Below are positions 7,366 to 16,353 of a stretch of 20,879 nucleotides of DNA, one piece after another. The DNA is from REDI01 sp964586865 (GTDB lineage Bacteria; Myxococcota_A; UBA796; GCA-2862545), in NCBI GenBank assembly GCA_964586865.1, contig CAZPJM010000055.1, forward strand, positions 1-20,879. Reading direction: 5' to 3'. Both the position numbers and the translations under genes were made by a program. Below the pieces are notes generated by a model. It was given only the letters and a program-made list of their open reading frames with translations. It was not told the origin of the DNA and did no database searches. Each line of letters opens with the position of its first letter. The stretch's first letter is position 1.

Positions 7366-8154
7366 TCAGCGGGGGAGGGGGACGAACCCGCGGCGCCGCC
7401 GCAGCCCCACCACCAGGAGGGCCGCTCCGAAGGCCATGCCCCCCACCGGCGCGGCCGCCGCCGTGCACCCCGAGGCCCGCTCCGGCGAGGCGTCGGCGCT
7501 CACATGGCCCGCCAGGTCGACGGCGCGCACCCGCACGTGCCGCTCGCCGCGCTCCAGCTCCACCAGGCCCCCGCAGACGCCCGAGCCCACGTCCACCACG
7601 CGGCCGTCCTCGTCCCGCCACGCGGTCGCTTGGACGGTGCGGAACACCTCGAAGTCGGCCCGGTGGGCGATGTCGACCTCGTAGATGACGGGCTCATCGG
7701 GCTCGTCCACCCAGATGGCGTTCCAGCGCGAGCGGCCCCAGGTGCTCACGCCCCCGTCCCGATCCACATCGAGGACCATGGGGGGCGCCGGCGGGGTCTC
7801 GTCGGGGCCCTCCCCCGTCGTGAAGGTGGCGACGGGCACGTCGGGCGCCAGCGGGCTCATGAGCCGGTAGGTGGACCCGGCTTCGAGGGGGGCGTCGGGG
7901 CGAAGGGCCAGGACCCGCTCCCCGGCCCCCTCGTCCGAGACGATCTCGCTCTGGAAGGGCACCGGCGCGTCCGCCTCGTCCAGCAGGATTGGGCTCGCGT
8001 CGGGGCTGCCCAGGATCCACAGGCGCGGCTGGACGATGGTGGGGACCCCGGTGGCGCCGTCCGCGGGGAAGGTGGACTGAGTGCCGACGGCGCACGACAG
8101 GGCGTGGGCCGGGGTGGCGAGGAGGGGGGCCAGAAGGAGCAGGAGCGGGCGCAC
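7366..8154 (-). CDS. MYXO-CTERM surface protein with Ig-like domains, 262 aa
   Basis: The frame opens at ATG 8256, but I start at GTG 8154: a perfect GGAGG lies 4 bases upstream (8159-8163) and the protein then begins with a clean signal peptide, MRPLLLLLAPLLATPAHA. Residues 27-113 resemble a Big_5/SbsA-type Ig-like domain (FPADGATGVPTIVQP at the front and a PLEAGSTYRL strand near the end). Residues 118-220 look like a fibronectin-III-like second domain (VRVRAVDLAGHVSA). The C-terminus, Gly229-Cys230, a helix AFGAALLVVG and RRRR, matches the MYXO-CTERM sorting signal that is cut by myxosortase and leaves the protein surface-attached. Seven residues (GFVPLPR) follow the Arg cluster, a slightly long tail. 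It lies between the AgmX-like gene (118 bases upstream) and the oxygenase gene. Function beyond surface exposure is unknown. Confidence 0.85.
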   Translation of the reverse strand: MRPLLLLLAPLLATPAHALSCAVGTQSTFPADGATGVPTIVQPRLWILGSPDASPILLDEADAPVPFQSEIVSDEGAGERVLALRPDAPLEAGSTYRLMSPLAPDVPVATFTTGEGPDETPPAPPMVLDVDRDGGVSTWGRSRWNAIWVDEPDEPVIYEVDIAHRADFEVFRTVQATAWRDEDGRVVDVGSGVCGGLVELERGERHVRVRAVDLAGHVSADASPERASGCTAAAAPVGGMAFGAALLVVGLRRRRGFVPLPR

Positions 8155-8158
8155 GAGG

Positions 8159-8163
8159 CCTCC
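8159..8163 (-). promoter_or_regulatory. ribosome binding site deciding the 8154 start
   Basis: GGAGG sits 4 bases before GTG 8154, the same spacing used by the YtkA-like gene at 338. The upstream ATGs at 8256, 8202 and 8190 lack comparable sites and would add an Arg/His/Pro-rich leader that spoils the signal peptide. Confidence 0.7.
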
Positions 8164-8190
8164 GGGGCGGTGGGCGCACAAGTGCTGCAT

Positions 8191-8219
8191 GACCCGTGCC
8201 ATCCCGTGGGTGACGGGTC
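8191..8219 (-). terminator. possible stem-loop between AgmX-like and MYXO-CTERM genes
   Basis: GACCCGT and ACGGGTC form 7-bp arms around a 15-base loop, 54 to 82 bases beyond the stop of the AgmX-like gene. There is no T-tract. It could slow transcription leaving the five-gene operon or stabilise the mRNA end. Low confidence. Confidence 0.28.
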
Positions 8220-8272
8220 GCGGCCACCGCCGGGGCAAGGCTCGGGGGCAGGTCATGACGCCCGTGTCGCGA

Positions 8273-11067
<2,795 letters not shown>

Positions 11068-11071
<4 letters not shown>

Positions 11072-11490
11072 CGGTTGCCTCGGTCCGCCGGGGTGTCCGC
11101 CGGGGTGTCCGCGGGGGCGGTGGGGCCGACCTCGGGCGCGGGGGCCGTCCGGCGGGGCCTCGTATCCCGAGCCGCCTCCGGGGTCCGGGGCGACTCGCTG
11201 TCGGTGGCCGGGCTGGCTTCCTCCTCCTCGAGCCGGGCACCCAGCACCGGCTCCACCGTCCACGCCAGGAAGCTCACCCGCTCCGCCACCAGGGGCGGCA
11301 GGGCCCGGGGGGGCCGCTGGGTGATGGCGACCGCGCCTCCGGCGGCCTCGCCCCGCACCAGGCGGTCGTCGAAGACCATGCGCGACGATCCCTCCTCGGC
11401 CGTGGTCTCGGCCGAGGCCTCGGGCGGCGCGTCGGCTGCGGGGGCGTCCTGGGCCAGGGCCAGCCCGGCGAGCAGCAGGAGCGTGGCCAT
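11068..11490 (-). CDS. small exported protein of motor operon, 140 aa
   Basis: ATG 11490 is two bases past the previous stop, and GGAGG (11496-11500) lies inside the end of that gene. A signal peptide MATLLLLAGLALA is followed by an Ala/Pro/Glu-rich disordered stretch, then a likely folded core at residues 36-85 (RMVFDDRLVRGE, then TQRPPRALPPLVAERVSFL), and a Pro/Thr/Arg-rich tail with a short ADTP duplication. I do not know a named family. The core pattern FDD.L.RG....GAV....R....L..L...R.SFL reminds me of small proteins seen near ExbD-type genes in myxobacteria, but I cannot confirm this. Its place between the second ExbD-like gene and the TonB-like gene, with coupled translation on both sides, says it is a periplasmic part of the same machine. 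Length and frame are supported by the flanking overlaps. Confidence 0.75.
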
Positions 11491-11491
11491 G

Positions 11492-11965
11492 TCAGCCTCC
11501 CTTCTCGATGACGAGGCGGAACCGGGCGCAGCCGGCGTCGGCAGCCGAGCGCAGCACCAGATCGAGGGTCTCGTAGGGCAGGTCCTGGTCGGCCTGGACG
11601 GTGGCGACCGGCTCGTCCTCGCCCGCGGAGGCCTTGCGGACCTCCCAGGCGGCGGCGATGGCGTCGCTGATGGGGTCCACCCGGGGCCGATCCAGATCCT
11701 CCGGGTCGGCGGCGCCCTCGGTCAGGCCGTAGACCTTCTTGCCCTCGACGTAGACCGCGGTGGGGTCGACGGCGATGTTGACGGCCTGCTTGAAGGGGTT
11801 GCGCGCCGAGGACTCGGGCAGGTCCAGACCGGCGTGCAGGACGAAGTCCTCGTCCTGGGCCTGGAAGCTCTCGAGGAGGAACACGAGGATGATGGTGAAC
11901 ATGTCCAGCAGCGAGGTGAGCTGCAGGCTCATGGCCTTGCGGCGGCGGCGGAAGCGCATGCTCAT
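11492..11965 (-). CDS. TolR/ExbD-family motor protein (Asp-bearing), 157 aa
   Basis: Inner-membrane proton-channel subunit of the TolR/ExbD type. A basic N-terminus (MSMRFRRRRK) leads into one membrane helix, LTSLLDMFTIILVFLL, in which Asp21 takes the place of the family's essential proton-carrying aspartate. The periplasmic part (about residues 40-157) ends with the ExbD-like pattern VQADQDLPYETLDLVLRSA and a final short strand, RFRLVIEKGG. It has a longer loop than usual around residues 75-110. The start ATG overlaps the previous stop as ATGA, with GAGG five bases upstream. With the neighbouring TolQ-like and Asn-bearing TolR-like proteins it should form a pentamer/dimer stator-like complex, comparable to AglR with AglQ and AglS in Myxococcus. 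Confidence 0.9.
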   Translation of the reverse strand: MSMRFRRRRKAMSLQLTSLLDMFTIILVFLLESFQAQDEDFVLHAGLDLPESSARNPFKQAVNIAVDPTAVYVEGKKVYGLTEGAADPEDLDRPRVDPISDAIAAAWEVRKASAGEDEPVATVQADQDLPYETLDLVLRSAADAGCARFRLVIEKGG

Positions 11966-12465
11966 GCGGACCTCGACAGGACGACCACCGGGAAGAGAGG
12001 CTCGCCATCCCCCTCGGAGCCGGACTCGAGGGAGCGGGCGGCGTCGAGGAGCTGCACGACCTCGCGGTAGGTCACGCCATCCCCCGGGAGCACCACCACG
12101 GTGTCGCTGTTGGCGTAGGTGTTCTTGATGACCGCCAGCAGGTCGCGGACGGCCGCGTGCTCCGAGCCGTCCCGCTCGAAGCGGGCGGCGTAGCCGTCGA
12201 GCACCTCGGCCGCGATGGCCGGGTGGGACAGGCTCAGGTGCACCGCATCGCTCTCGAGGCGCAGGGTGACGGTCACCTTCTCCATGTCGGGCGGCGCATC
12301 GCTCGTCCCCGAGGTGGGGGCGGGCAGAGACGTAGGGATGACACCTACATGAAAGAATGCGGCCGAGAGGAGGAGGAAGGGAATCAGGACGACGAACAGG
12401 TTCATGACGGGGATCAGGTCGATCCCGGCCTCTTCACGGGCGCGCTTGAAGCGATCGAACGCCAC
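11962..12465 (-). CDS. TolR/ExbD-family motor protein with Asn at the proton site, 167 aa
   Basis: I place the start at GTG 12465: a GAGGGGGG tract lies just upstream, and the alternative ATG at 12510 would overlap the TolQ-like gene by 35 bases. The protein has one N-terminal membrane helix, PVMNLFVVLIPFLLLSAAF, and a periplasmic ExbD/TolR domain ending with TYREVVQLLDAARS and PLFPVVVLSRSA. In the alignment I can make by eye, Asn22 sits where ExbD/TolR proteins carry the essential Asp (IDLIPVMN against INxxPxxD). Asp16 nearby is at the cytoplasmic edge and is not equivalent. It may therefore be a structural partner of the Asp-bearing TolR-like protein encoded next, giving an asymmetric heterodimer inside the TolQ pentamer. 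Confidence 0.88.
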   Translation of the reverse strand: MAFDRFKRAREEAGIDLIPVMNLFVVLIPFLLLSAAFFHVGVIPTSLPAPTSGTSDAPPDMEKVTVTLRLESDAVHLSLSHPAIAAEVLDGYAARFERDGSEHAAVRDLLAVIKNTYANSDTVVVLPGDGVTYREVVQLLDAARSLESGSEGDGEPLFPVVVLSRSA

Positions 12466-12475
12466 GATTCCCCCC

Positions 12476-13144
12476 TCACGCGACCCGGTCGTCGGATCGG
12501 CCCGAGCCATCCCGCGAGACCACCCGGAGACGCCGGCCCAGGGCGGCCATCACGCGGGTGGCGCCTTCCTCGGTCTCGACCAGGATCTTCTCGGAGCGGC
12601 TCACCAGGATGTTGTGGAAGAACAGGACGGGGACGGCGCAGACGATGCCGAAGGCCGTCGTGTACATGGCGACCGAGATGCCCTCGGCGAGCACGGCCTG
12701 ACGGTCGGCGGCGCTGGCGGCGCTGACGCCCGAGAAGGCCAGGATCAGGCCGAAGATGGTGCCGAGCAGACCCAGGAGGGTCGCCACGTTGCCCAGCAGG
12801 CCCAGGAAGGCCAGGAAGCGCTGGGCCCGGGGGATGGCCCCGAGCATCTCCGACTCCATCGCCTTCTCGACCTCGCGGTCGCTCCTGTCAGCGTGCTGCA
12901 AGCCCGCCTTCAGCACCCGCGGCAGGGGGTGGCCGGAGCGGACGGAGCAGCGGGCGAGGGCATCGGCGTAGCGACGCTCTTCGACCAGCCTGGCGACGTC
13001 CTCGGAGAAGCGCCGGGCCCCCAGGAAGGAGAGGGCGTACAGCGAGATGATGCGTTCAACCACCACTCCGCCGGCGAACAAGCCGACCCCGAGGATGACC
13101 CACATCATGAAGCCACCCTGCTCGAGCACCGTCCACACCGCCAT
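12476..13144 (-). CDS. MotA/TolQ/ExbB-family proton channel protein, 222 aa
   Basis: First gene of the leftward motor operon. The start ATG 13144 has a perfect GGAGG (13151-13155) six bases upstream; an in-frame ATG further upstream has none and would add a non-membrane leader. Three membrane helices are clear: about residues 12-36 (MMWVILGVGLFAGGVVVE), 109-137 (LLGNVATLLGLLGTIFGLIL) and 157-180 (VAMYTTAFGIVCAVPVLFF). The conserved Thr in helix 2 (Thr129, LLGTIFG) and in helix 3 (Thr162/163) line the TolQ/ExbB pore. A cytoplasmic domain lies between helices 1 and 2. The protein forms the ring that surrounds the TolR/ExbD dimer and uses the proton motive force; AglR is the functional parallel in Myxococcus gliding, ExbB in TonB uptake. 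Sequence alone does not separate these. Confidence 0.93.
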   Translation of the reverse strand: MAVWTVLEQGGFMMWVILGVGLFAGGVVVERIISLYALSFLGARRFSEDVARLVEERRYADALARCSVRSGHPLPRVLKAGLQHADRSDREVEKAMESEMLGAIPRAQRFLAFLGLLGNVATLLGLLGTIFGLILAFSGVSAASAADRQAVLAEGISVAMYTTAFGIVCAVPVLFFHNILVSRSEKILVETEEGATRVMAALGRRLRVVSRDGSGRSDDRVA

Positions 13145-13185
13145 CGTCAGCCTCCAGGATCCGCCGCTCTCTCGCGGCCCTTTCC

Positions 13186-13191
13186 ATTGTA
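13186..13191 (-). promoter_or_regulatory. possible -10 element for motor operon
   Basis: TACAAT on the minus strand, 5 of 6 matches to TATAAT, 42 bases before the TolQ-like start. The expected -35 region (CAAGGC) is a poor match, so an activator or another sigma factor would be needed. Confidence 0.3.
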
Positions 13192-13200
13192 CGACACGCC

Positions 13201-13230
13201 TTGACACGGCCTTGGCCCGAGAGCTAGAAA
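13201..13230 (+). promoter_or_regulatory. candidate sigma-70-type promoter for surface-protein operon
   Basis: A perfect TTGACA (13201-13206) and TAGAAA (13225-13230, 4 of 6) are separated by 18 bases, 61 bases before the ATG at 13292. The surrounding AT-richer patch stands out in this GC-rich window. It lies back-to-back with the possible -10 of the leftward operon, so the two promoters could interfere or share a regulator. Confidence 0.42.
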
Positions 13231-13291
13231 ACTTCCGGCGGATGACAGATTTTCGTCAGCGGGTGGGAACCTCAGCCTCAAGGAGGACTCC

Positions 13292-14584
13292 ATGATGAGA
13301 ACAGCGATGGTCACGGCGCTGTGCCTGCTGGCCCTGCCAGCCGCAGCCAACGCACCGTACGAGTGCGACAACCGGTATGGCCCCTGCGGCGCCCCGAATC
13401 AGTCGGGTGGCGGCGGTGGCGGCGGGGGAGGGAGCATCCTGGTCAACAACACCGACCTGGGTGACACCTACCAGAACTCCGACGACTACGACGACGACGG
13501 CCTCGAGGACACCTACGACAACTGCCCGTGGGTCGCCAACGTCGACCAGATCGACGACGACGGCGATGGCATCGGCAGCGCCTGCGACAACTGCCCGGCC
13601 GCCCCCAACGTGGACCAGCTCGACCTCGACGGCGACATCCTCGGCGATGTCTGCGACCCCGACCTGGACGGTGACGACGTCGAGAACGCCGTCGACCTCT
13701 GCGTGGACCGCCCCGACCCGTTCCAGCGCGACCTGGACGAGGACGGCCTGGGCGATGCCTGCGATCCCGACATGGACAACGACGGGATCCCGAACCTCGA
13801 GGACAACTGCCCGATGGTGTCCAACCCGGGCCAGTCCAACGCCGACCCCGACACCTGGGGCGATGCCTGCGACGACGATGACGACGCCGACGGCATCCGG
13901 AACACCTGGGACAACTGCCTGACGGTGGCCAACCGGGACCAGCTCGACAGCGACGACGACCAGATCGGCGACGCCTGCGACGCCGATGTCGACAACGACA
14001 GCATCATCAACGAGCTCGACAACTGCCCGGCGACCGGCAACCCGGACCAGGTCGACGCCGACCGTGACCTGGTGGGCGACCTGTGCGACGACCGCTACTG
14101 CTTCGTCGTCGAGGGGGATCTGGACAACTGCCTGGATCCGACGGCCGCCTTCACCGCCTACGCCCCGGTCCTCGAGGGCCAGACGGGTGAGCCGGTGCGG
14201 CTTCGTCTGTTCGCCAATCAGGAGAACCAGCCCATTCGGTACTCCTGGCGCATCGTGGATGCCCCGGCGGGCTCCCGGGCCACCCTCGACCACCCGGTCG
14301 GCGCGGTGAACCACAGCTCTCCCCACGAGTATCGCTACCTGGCCGACCAGGTGGCCGCGATCACGCCGGACCAGCCCGGCACCTACACCCTCGAGCTGTC
14401 CGCCGAGCTGGCCTTCGCCGACCCGGTCACCGGTCAGGTGAACGCCCGCTCGGTCGTCACGACCACCCTCGAGGCCACCGGTGAGCCTACCGGTGGGGGC
14501 TGCAGCTCGGTGCCGGTCCCGGCGCTGGCCTGGGCCCTGGGCCCGGCGGGCCTGTTGCTGCTCGCCCGGCGCCGTCGCCGATGA
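13292..14584 (+). CDS. thrombospondin type 3 repeat protein with MYXO-CTERM tail, 430 aa
   Basis: First gene of the rightward operon. GGAGG lies five bases before ATG 13292. A signal peptide (residues 1-21) is followed by a short Cys-bearing segment, a run of nine glycines (39-47), and about 200 residues of TSP3 repeats (65-267) of the form DxDxDGxxDxxDNCPxxxNxxQxDxDxDxxGDxCD. The Asp ligands and paired Cys are those that bind calcium in this family. Residues 286-396 form a PKD/Ig-like domain with YSWRIVDAPAGSRATLD and PDQPGTYTLELSAEL. The end, GGGCSS, a hydrophobic helix (ALGPAGLLLLA) and RRRRR, is a MYXO-CTERM signal for surface attachment. The protein is expected to be a calcium-stiffened stalk on the outer surface. 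Its stop overlaps the next start as ATGA, tying it to the VWA lipoproteins. Confidence 0.93.
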   Translation: MMRTAMVTALCLLALPAAANAPYECDNRYGPCGAPNQSGGGGGGGGGSILVNNTDLGDTYQNSDDYDDDGLEDTYDNCPWVANVDQIDDDGDGIGSACDNCPAAPNVDQLDLDGDILGDVCDPDLDGDDVENAVDLCVDRPDPFQRDLDEDGLGDACDPDMDNDGIPNLEDNCPMVSNPGQSNADPDTWGDACDDDDDADGIRNTWDNCLTVANRDQLDSDDDQIGDACDADVDNDSIINELDNCPATGNPDQVDADRDLVGDLCDDRYCFVVEGDLDNCLDPTAAFTAYAPVLEGQTGEPVRLRLFANQENQPIRYSWRIVDAPAGSRATLDHPVGAVNHSSPHEYRYLADQVAAITPDQPGTYTLELSAELAFADPVTGQVNARSVVTTTLEATGEPTGGGCSSVPVPALAWALGPAGLLLLARRRRR

Positions 14585-16353
14585 CCCCCGTGCGCGCCCT
14601 CCTGGGGGCGTGCCTCCTGCTGGGGGCCTGCAGCCGTGCGGGCCTCCAGCCTCTCGTCGAGCCGGTCGAGGATGTGGACGACCGGCTCGACGTCGAGGGG
14701 CTGTTCTGCACCAGCGAGCCCGACGAGGTCGTCTTCCCCGTCAAGCTCCTGTTCGTCGTGGACCAGTCCGCCTCCCTGCAGTGTACCGATCCCGAGAATG
14801 TCCGCCTCACCGTGCTCGACCGGCTGGGGCGCTCGCTGGATCCGCTGCCCAACGTCCGCTTCGGGGTCGTCGGCTTCGCGAGCTGGAGCCGGCAGGTCCC
14901 CTTCACCGACGACTGGGACACCGCCGCCGCGGCCCTCGCGCCCGAGGGCGGCCAGGGCGGTCCCGCGACCGACTACCAGGGCTCTCTGTCCACCGCGCTC
15001 CGGGTGGTCGAAGAGGAGCTCGTCTCCGCGGGCCCGGCCGAGAATGCCCGCACCCGGCTCGTGGTCGTCTTCCTCTCGGACGGGGTCCCCGAGCCCCGCT
15101 GCGTCGGCGGCTGCGACGACGACGATGTGCAGCCCGACGCCCTCTACCCGGTCTGCAACACCACCCGCCCCATCGAGGAGGGCGACTACGTCGACATGCG
15201 GGGCCGCTGCCCCGAGTACAACCAGCCCAACCAGATCCTCCAGAAGGTCCGTGACCTGACCGCGCTCTCCGACACCTACGGGGTCGGGGAGCTCTCCCTG
15301 TCGACGGTCCTGCTGTTCGCGCCCGACGACGTGGTCCAGGCCGTCTGTGGGGATGTGGCCAGCTTCGGCTACGTCCGCGACGAGGCCGAGCCCCTCCTGC
15401 GGGCCATGGCCGAGGAGGGCGGCGGCACCTACCGCGACGCCGACGTCTCCCAGGACCTGGACTTCCTGCAGATCGACGTGGAGTCCCTCGAGGCGCCCTA
15501 CCGGATCGACAGCCTGCTGGCCCTCAACCCCCGGGCGCTCCCGAGCACCGCAGGGGCCATCCCCGACAGCGATGGCGACGGGCTCTCCGATGCCACCGAG
15601 TTCTCGCTCGACCTGGACCGGCTGTCGGACGACAGCGATGGCGACGGCTACGGGGACCTTTTCGAGGTGCGGCTGGCCGACCGGGGCTTCGACCCGCTCG
15701 ACCCCTCCGCCCCCACCTGGGGCTGCGACGATCGGCGCGACCGGGACGGCGACGGGCTGCGCGGCTGCGAGGAGGTCTACCTGGACACCGGGCCCCTCAA
15801 CGTGGACAGCGACGGCGACCGCCTCCCCGACGGCCTCGAGTGGCGCTACGGCCTCGACCCGCGCGTGTTCGACGTCTACGACGATCCCGACCAGGACGGC
15901 GTCGACAGCCTCGCCGAGATCGGCGGGGGGACCGACCCCACCCGCTACGACCCCGAGAGCGCCTTCCTGGATCGCACCCAGATCCGCCTGGAGCCCGCCG
16001 ATCCGGACGCCGCCAGCAGCCGGTGCTGGGTGTGGCGCGCCACCGGGCTGCCCCTGGTGGTGCCGCTGGGCCAGGAGGGCGACGCCGAGACGGCCCCGGT
16101 GCCGAACGGCCTGAACCCCATCCACATCCTGGCCCACGAGGCCCCGCTGGGCCTGGGCGGCGCGGGGGGGCGCTTCCATCAGGCCTGCGTCCAGGCGCGC
16201 TACCTGGGGCCCACCTTCAAGGATCCGGTGGACGGCGAGATCGGCCAGCTGGACCCGAACTGGTTCGAGGACCTGCCCGCCTTCGACGAGGCCACCCACT
16301 GCCTGCCGGTGGGGGGCGAGCCGAGCCTGAGACCGGGTTGGGGGACGGAATGA
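14581..16353 (+). CDS. VWA-domain lipoprotein with TSP3-type repeats, 590 aa
   Basis: ATG 14581 overlaps the previous stop as ATGA with no clear ribosome binding site, so translation is probably coupled. Signal peptide with lipobox LGAC; Cys17 is lipidated, Ser at +2. Residues 53-305 form a von Willebrand A domain: the metal site has Asp61-x-Ser63-x-Ser65 (DQSAS), a candidate Thr130 (ATDYQG) and Asp167 (FLSDG), so metal-dependent ligand binding looks intact. A Cys-bearing insertion (about 174-212, with an acidic DDDDV) is absent from the paralogue. Residues 328-455 carry DSDGDGxxD calcium-binding repeats. The C-terminal domain (465-580) has several Cys and ends near FDEATHCLPVGG. It is the first of two tandem paralogues. 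CglB, the Myxococcus gliding adhesin, is also a VWA lipoprotein; a comparable adhesive role is inferred. Confidence 0.92.
   Translation: MTPVRALLGACLLLGACSRAGLQPLVEPVEDVDDRLDVEGLFCTSEPDEVVFPVKLLFVVDQSASLQCTDPENVRLTVLDRLGRSLDPLPNVRFGVVGFASWSRQVPFTDDWDTAAAALAPEGGQGGPATDYQGSLSTALRVVEEELVSAGPAENARTRLVVVFLSDGVPEPRCVGGCDDDDVQPDALYPVCNTTRPIEEGDYVDMRGRCPEYNQPNQILQKVRDLTALSDTYGVGELSLSTVLLFAPDDVVQAVCGDVASFGYVRDEAEPLLRAMAEEGGGTYRDADVSQDLDFLQIDVESLEAPYRIDSLLALNPRALPSTAGAIPDSDGDGLSDATEFSLDLDRLSDDSDGDGYGDLFEVRLADRGFDPLDPSAPTWGCDDRRDRDGDGLRGCEEVYLDTGPLNVDSDGDRLPDGLEWRYGLDPRVFDVYDDPDQDGVDSLAEIGGGTDPTRYDPESAFLDRTQIRLEPADPDAASSRCWVWRATGLPLVVPLGQEGDAETAPVPNGLNPIHILAHEAPLGLGGAGGRFHQACVQARYLGPTFKDPVDGEIGQLDPNWFEDLPAFDEATHCLPVGGEPSLRPGWGTE

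Noticed and set aside
11072..11263. Upstream extension of the AgmX-like protein to 11263
   Set aside because: The extra 64 residues are Gly/Pro/Arg-rich and lie wholly inside the preceding gene; GTG 11071 gives a GTGA overlap with a ribosome binding site.
12466..12510. ATG 12510 as start of the first TolR-like gene
   Set aside because: It would overlap the TolQ-like gene by 35 bases and lacks a good ribosome binding site; GTG 12465 has one and yields a standard short cytoplasmic N-terminus.
13484..14092. Regular GAC-rich repeats as a non-coding repeat family
   Set aside because: They are in-frame thrombospondin type 3 repeats with the expected Asp and Cys spacing.
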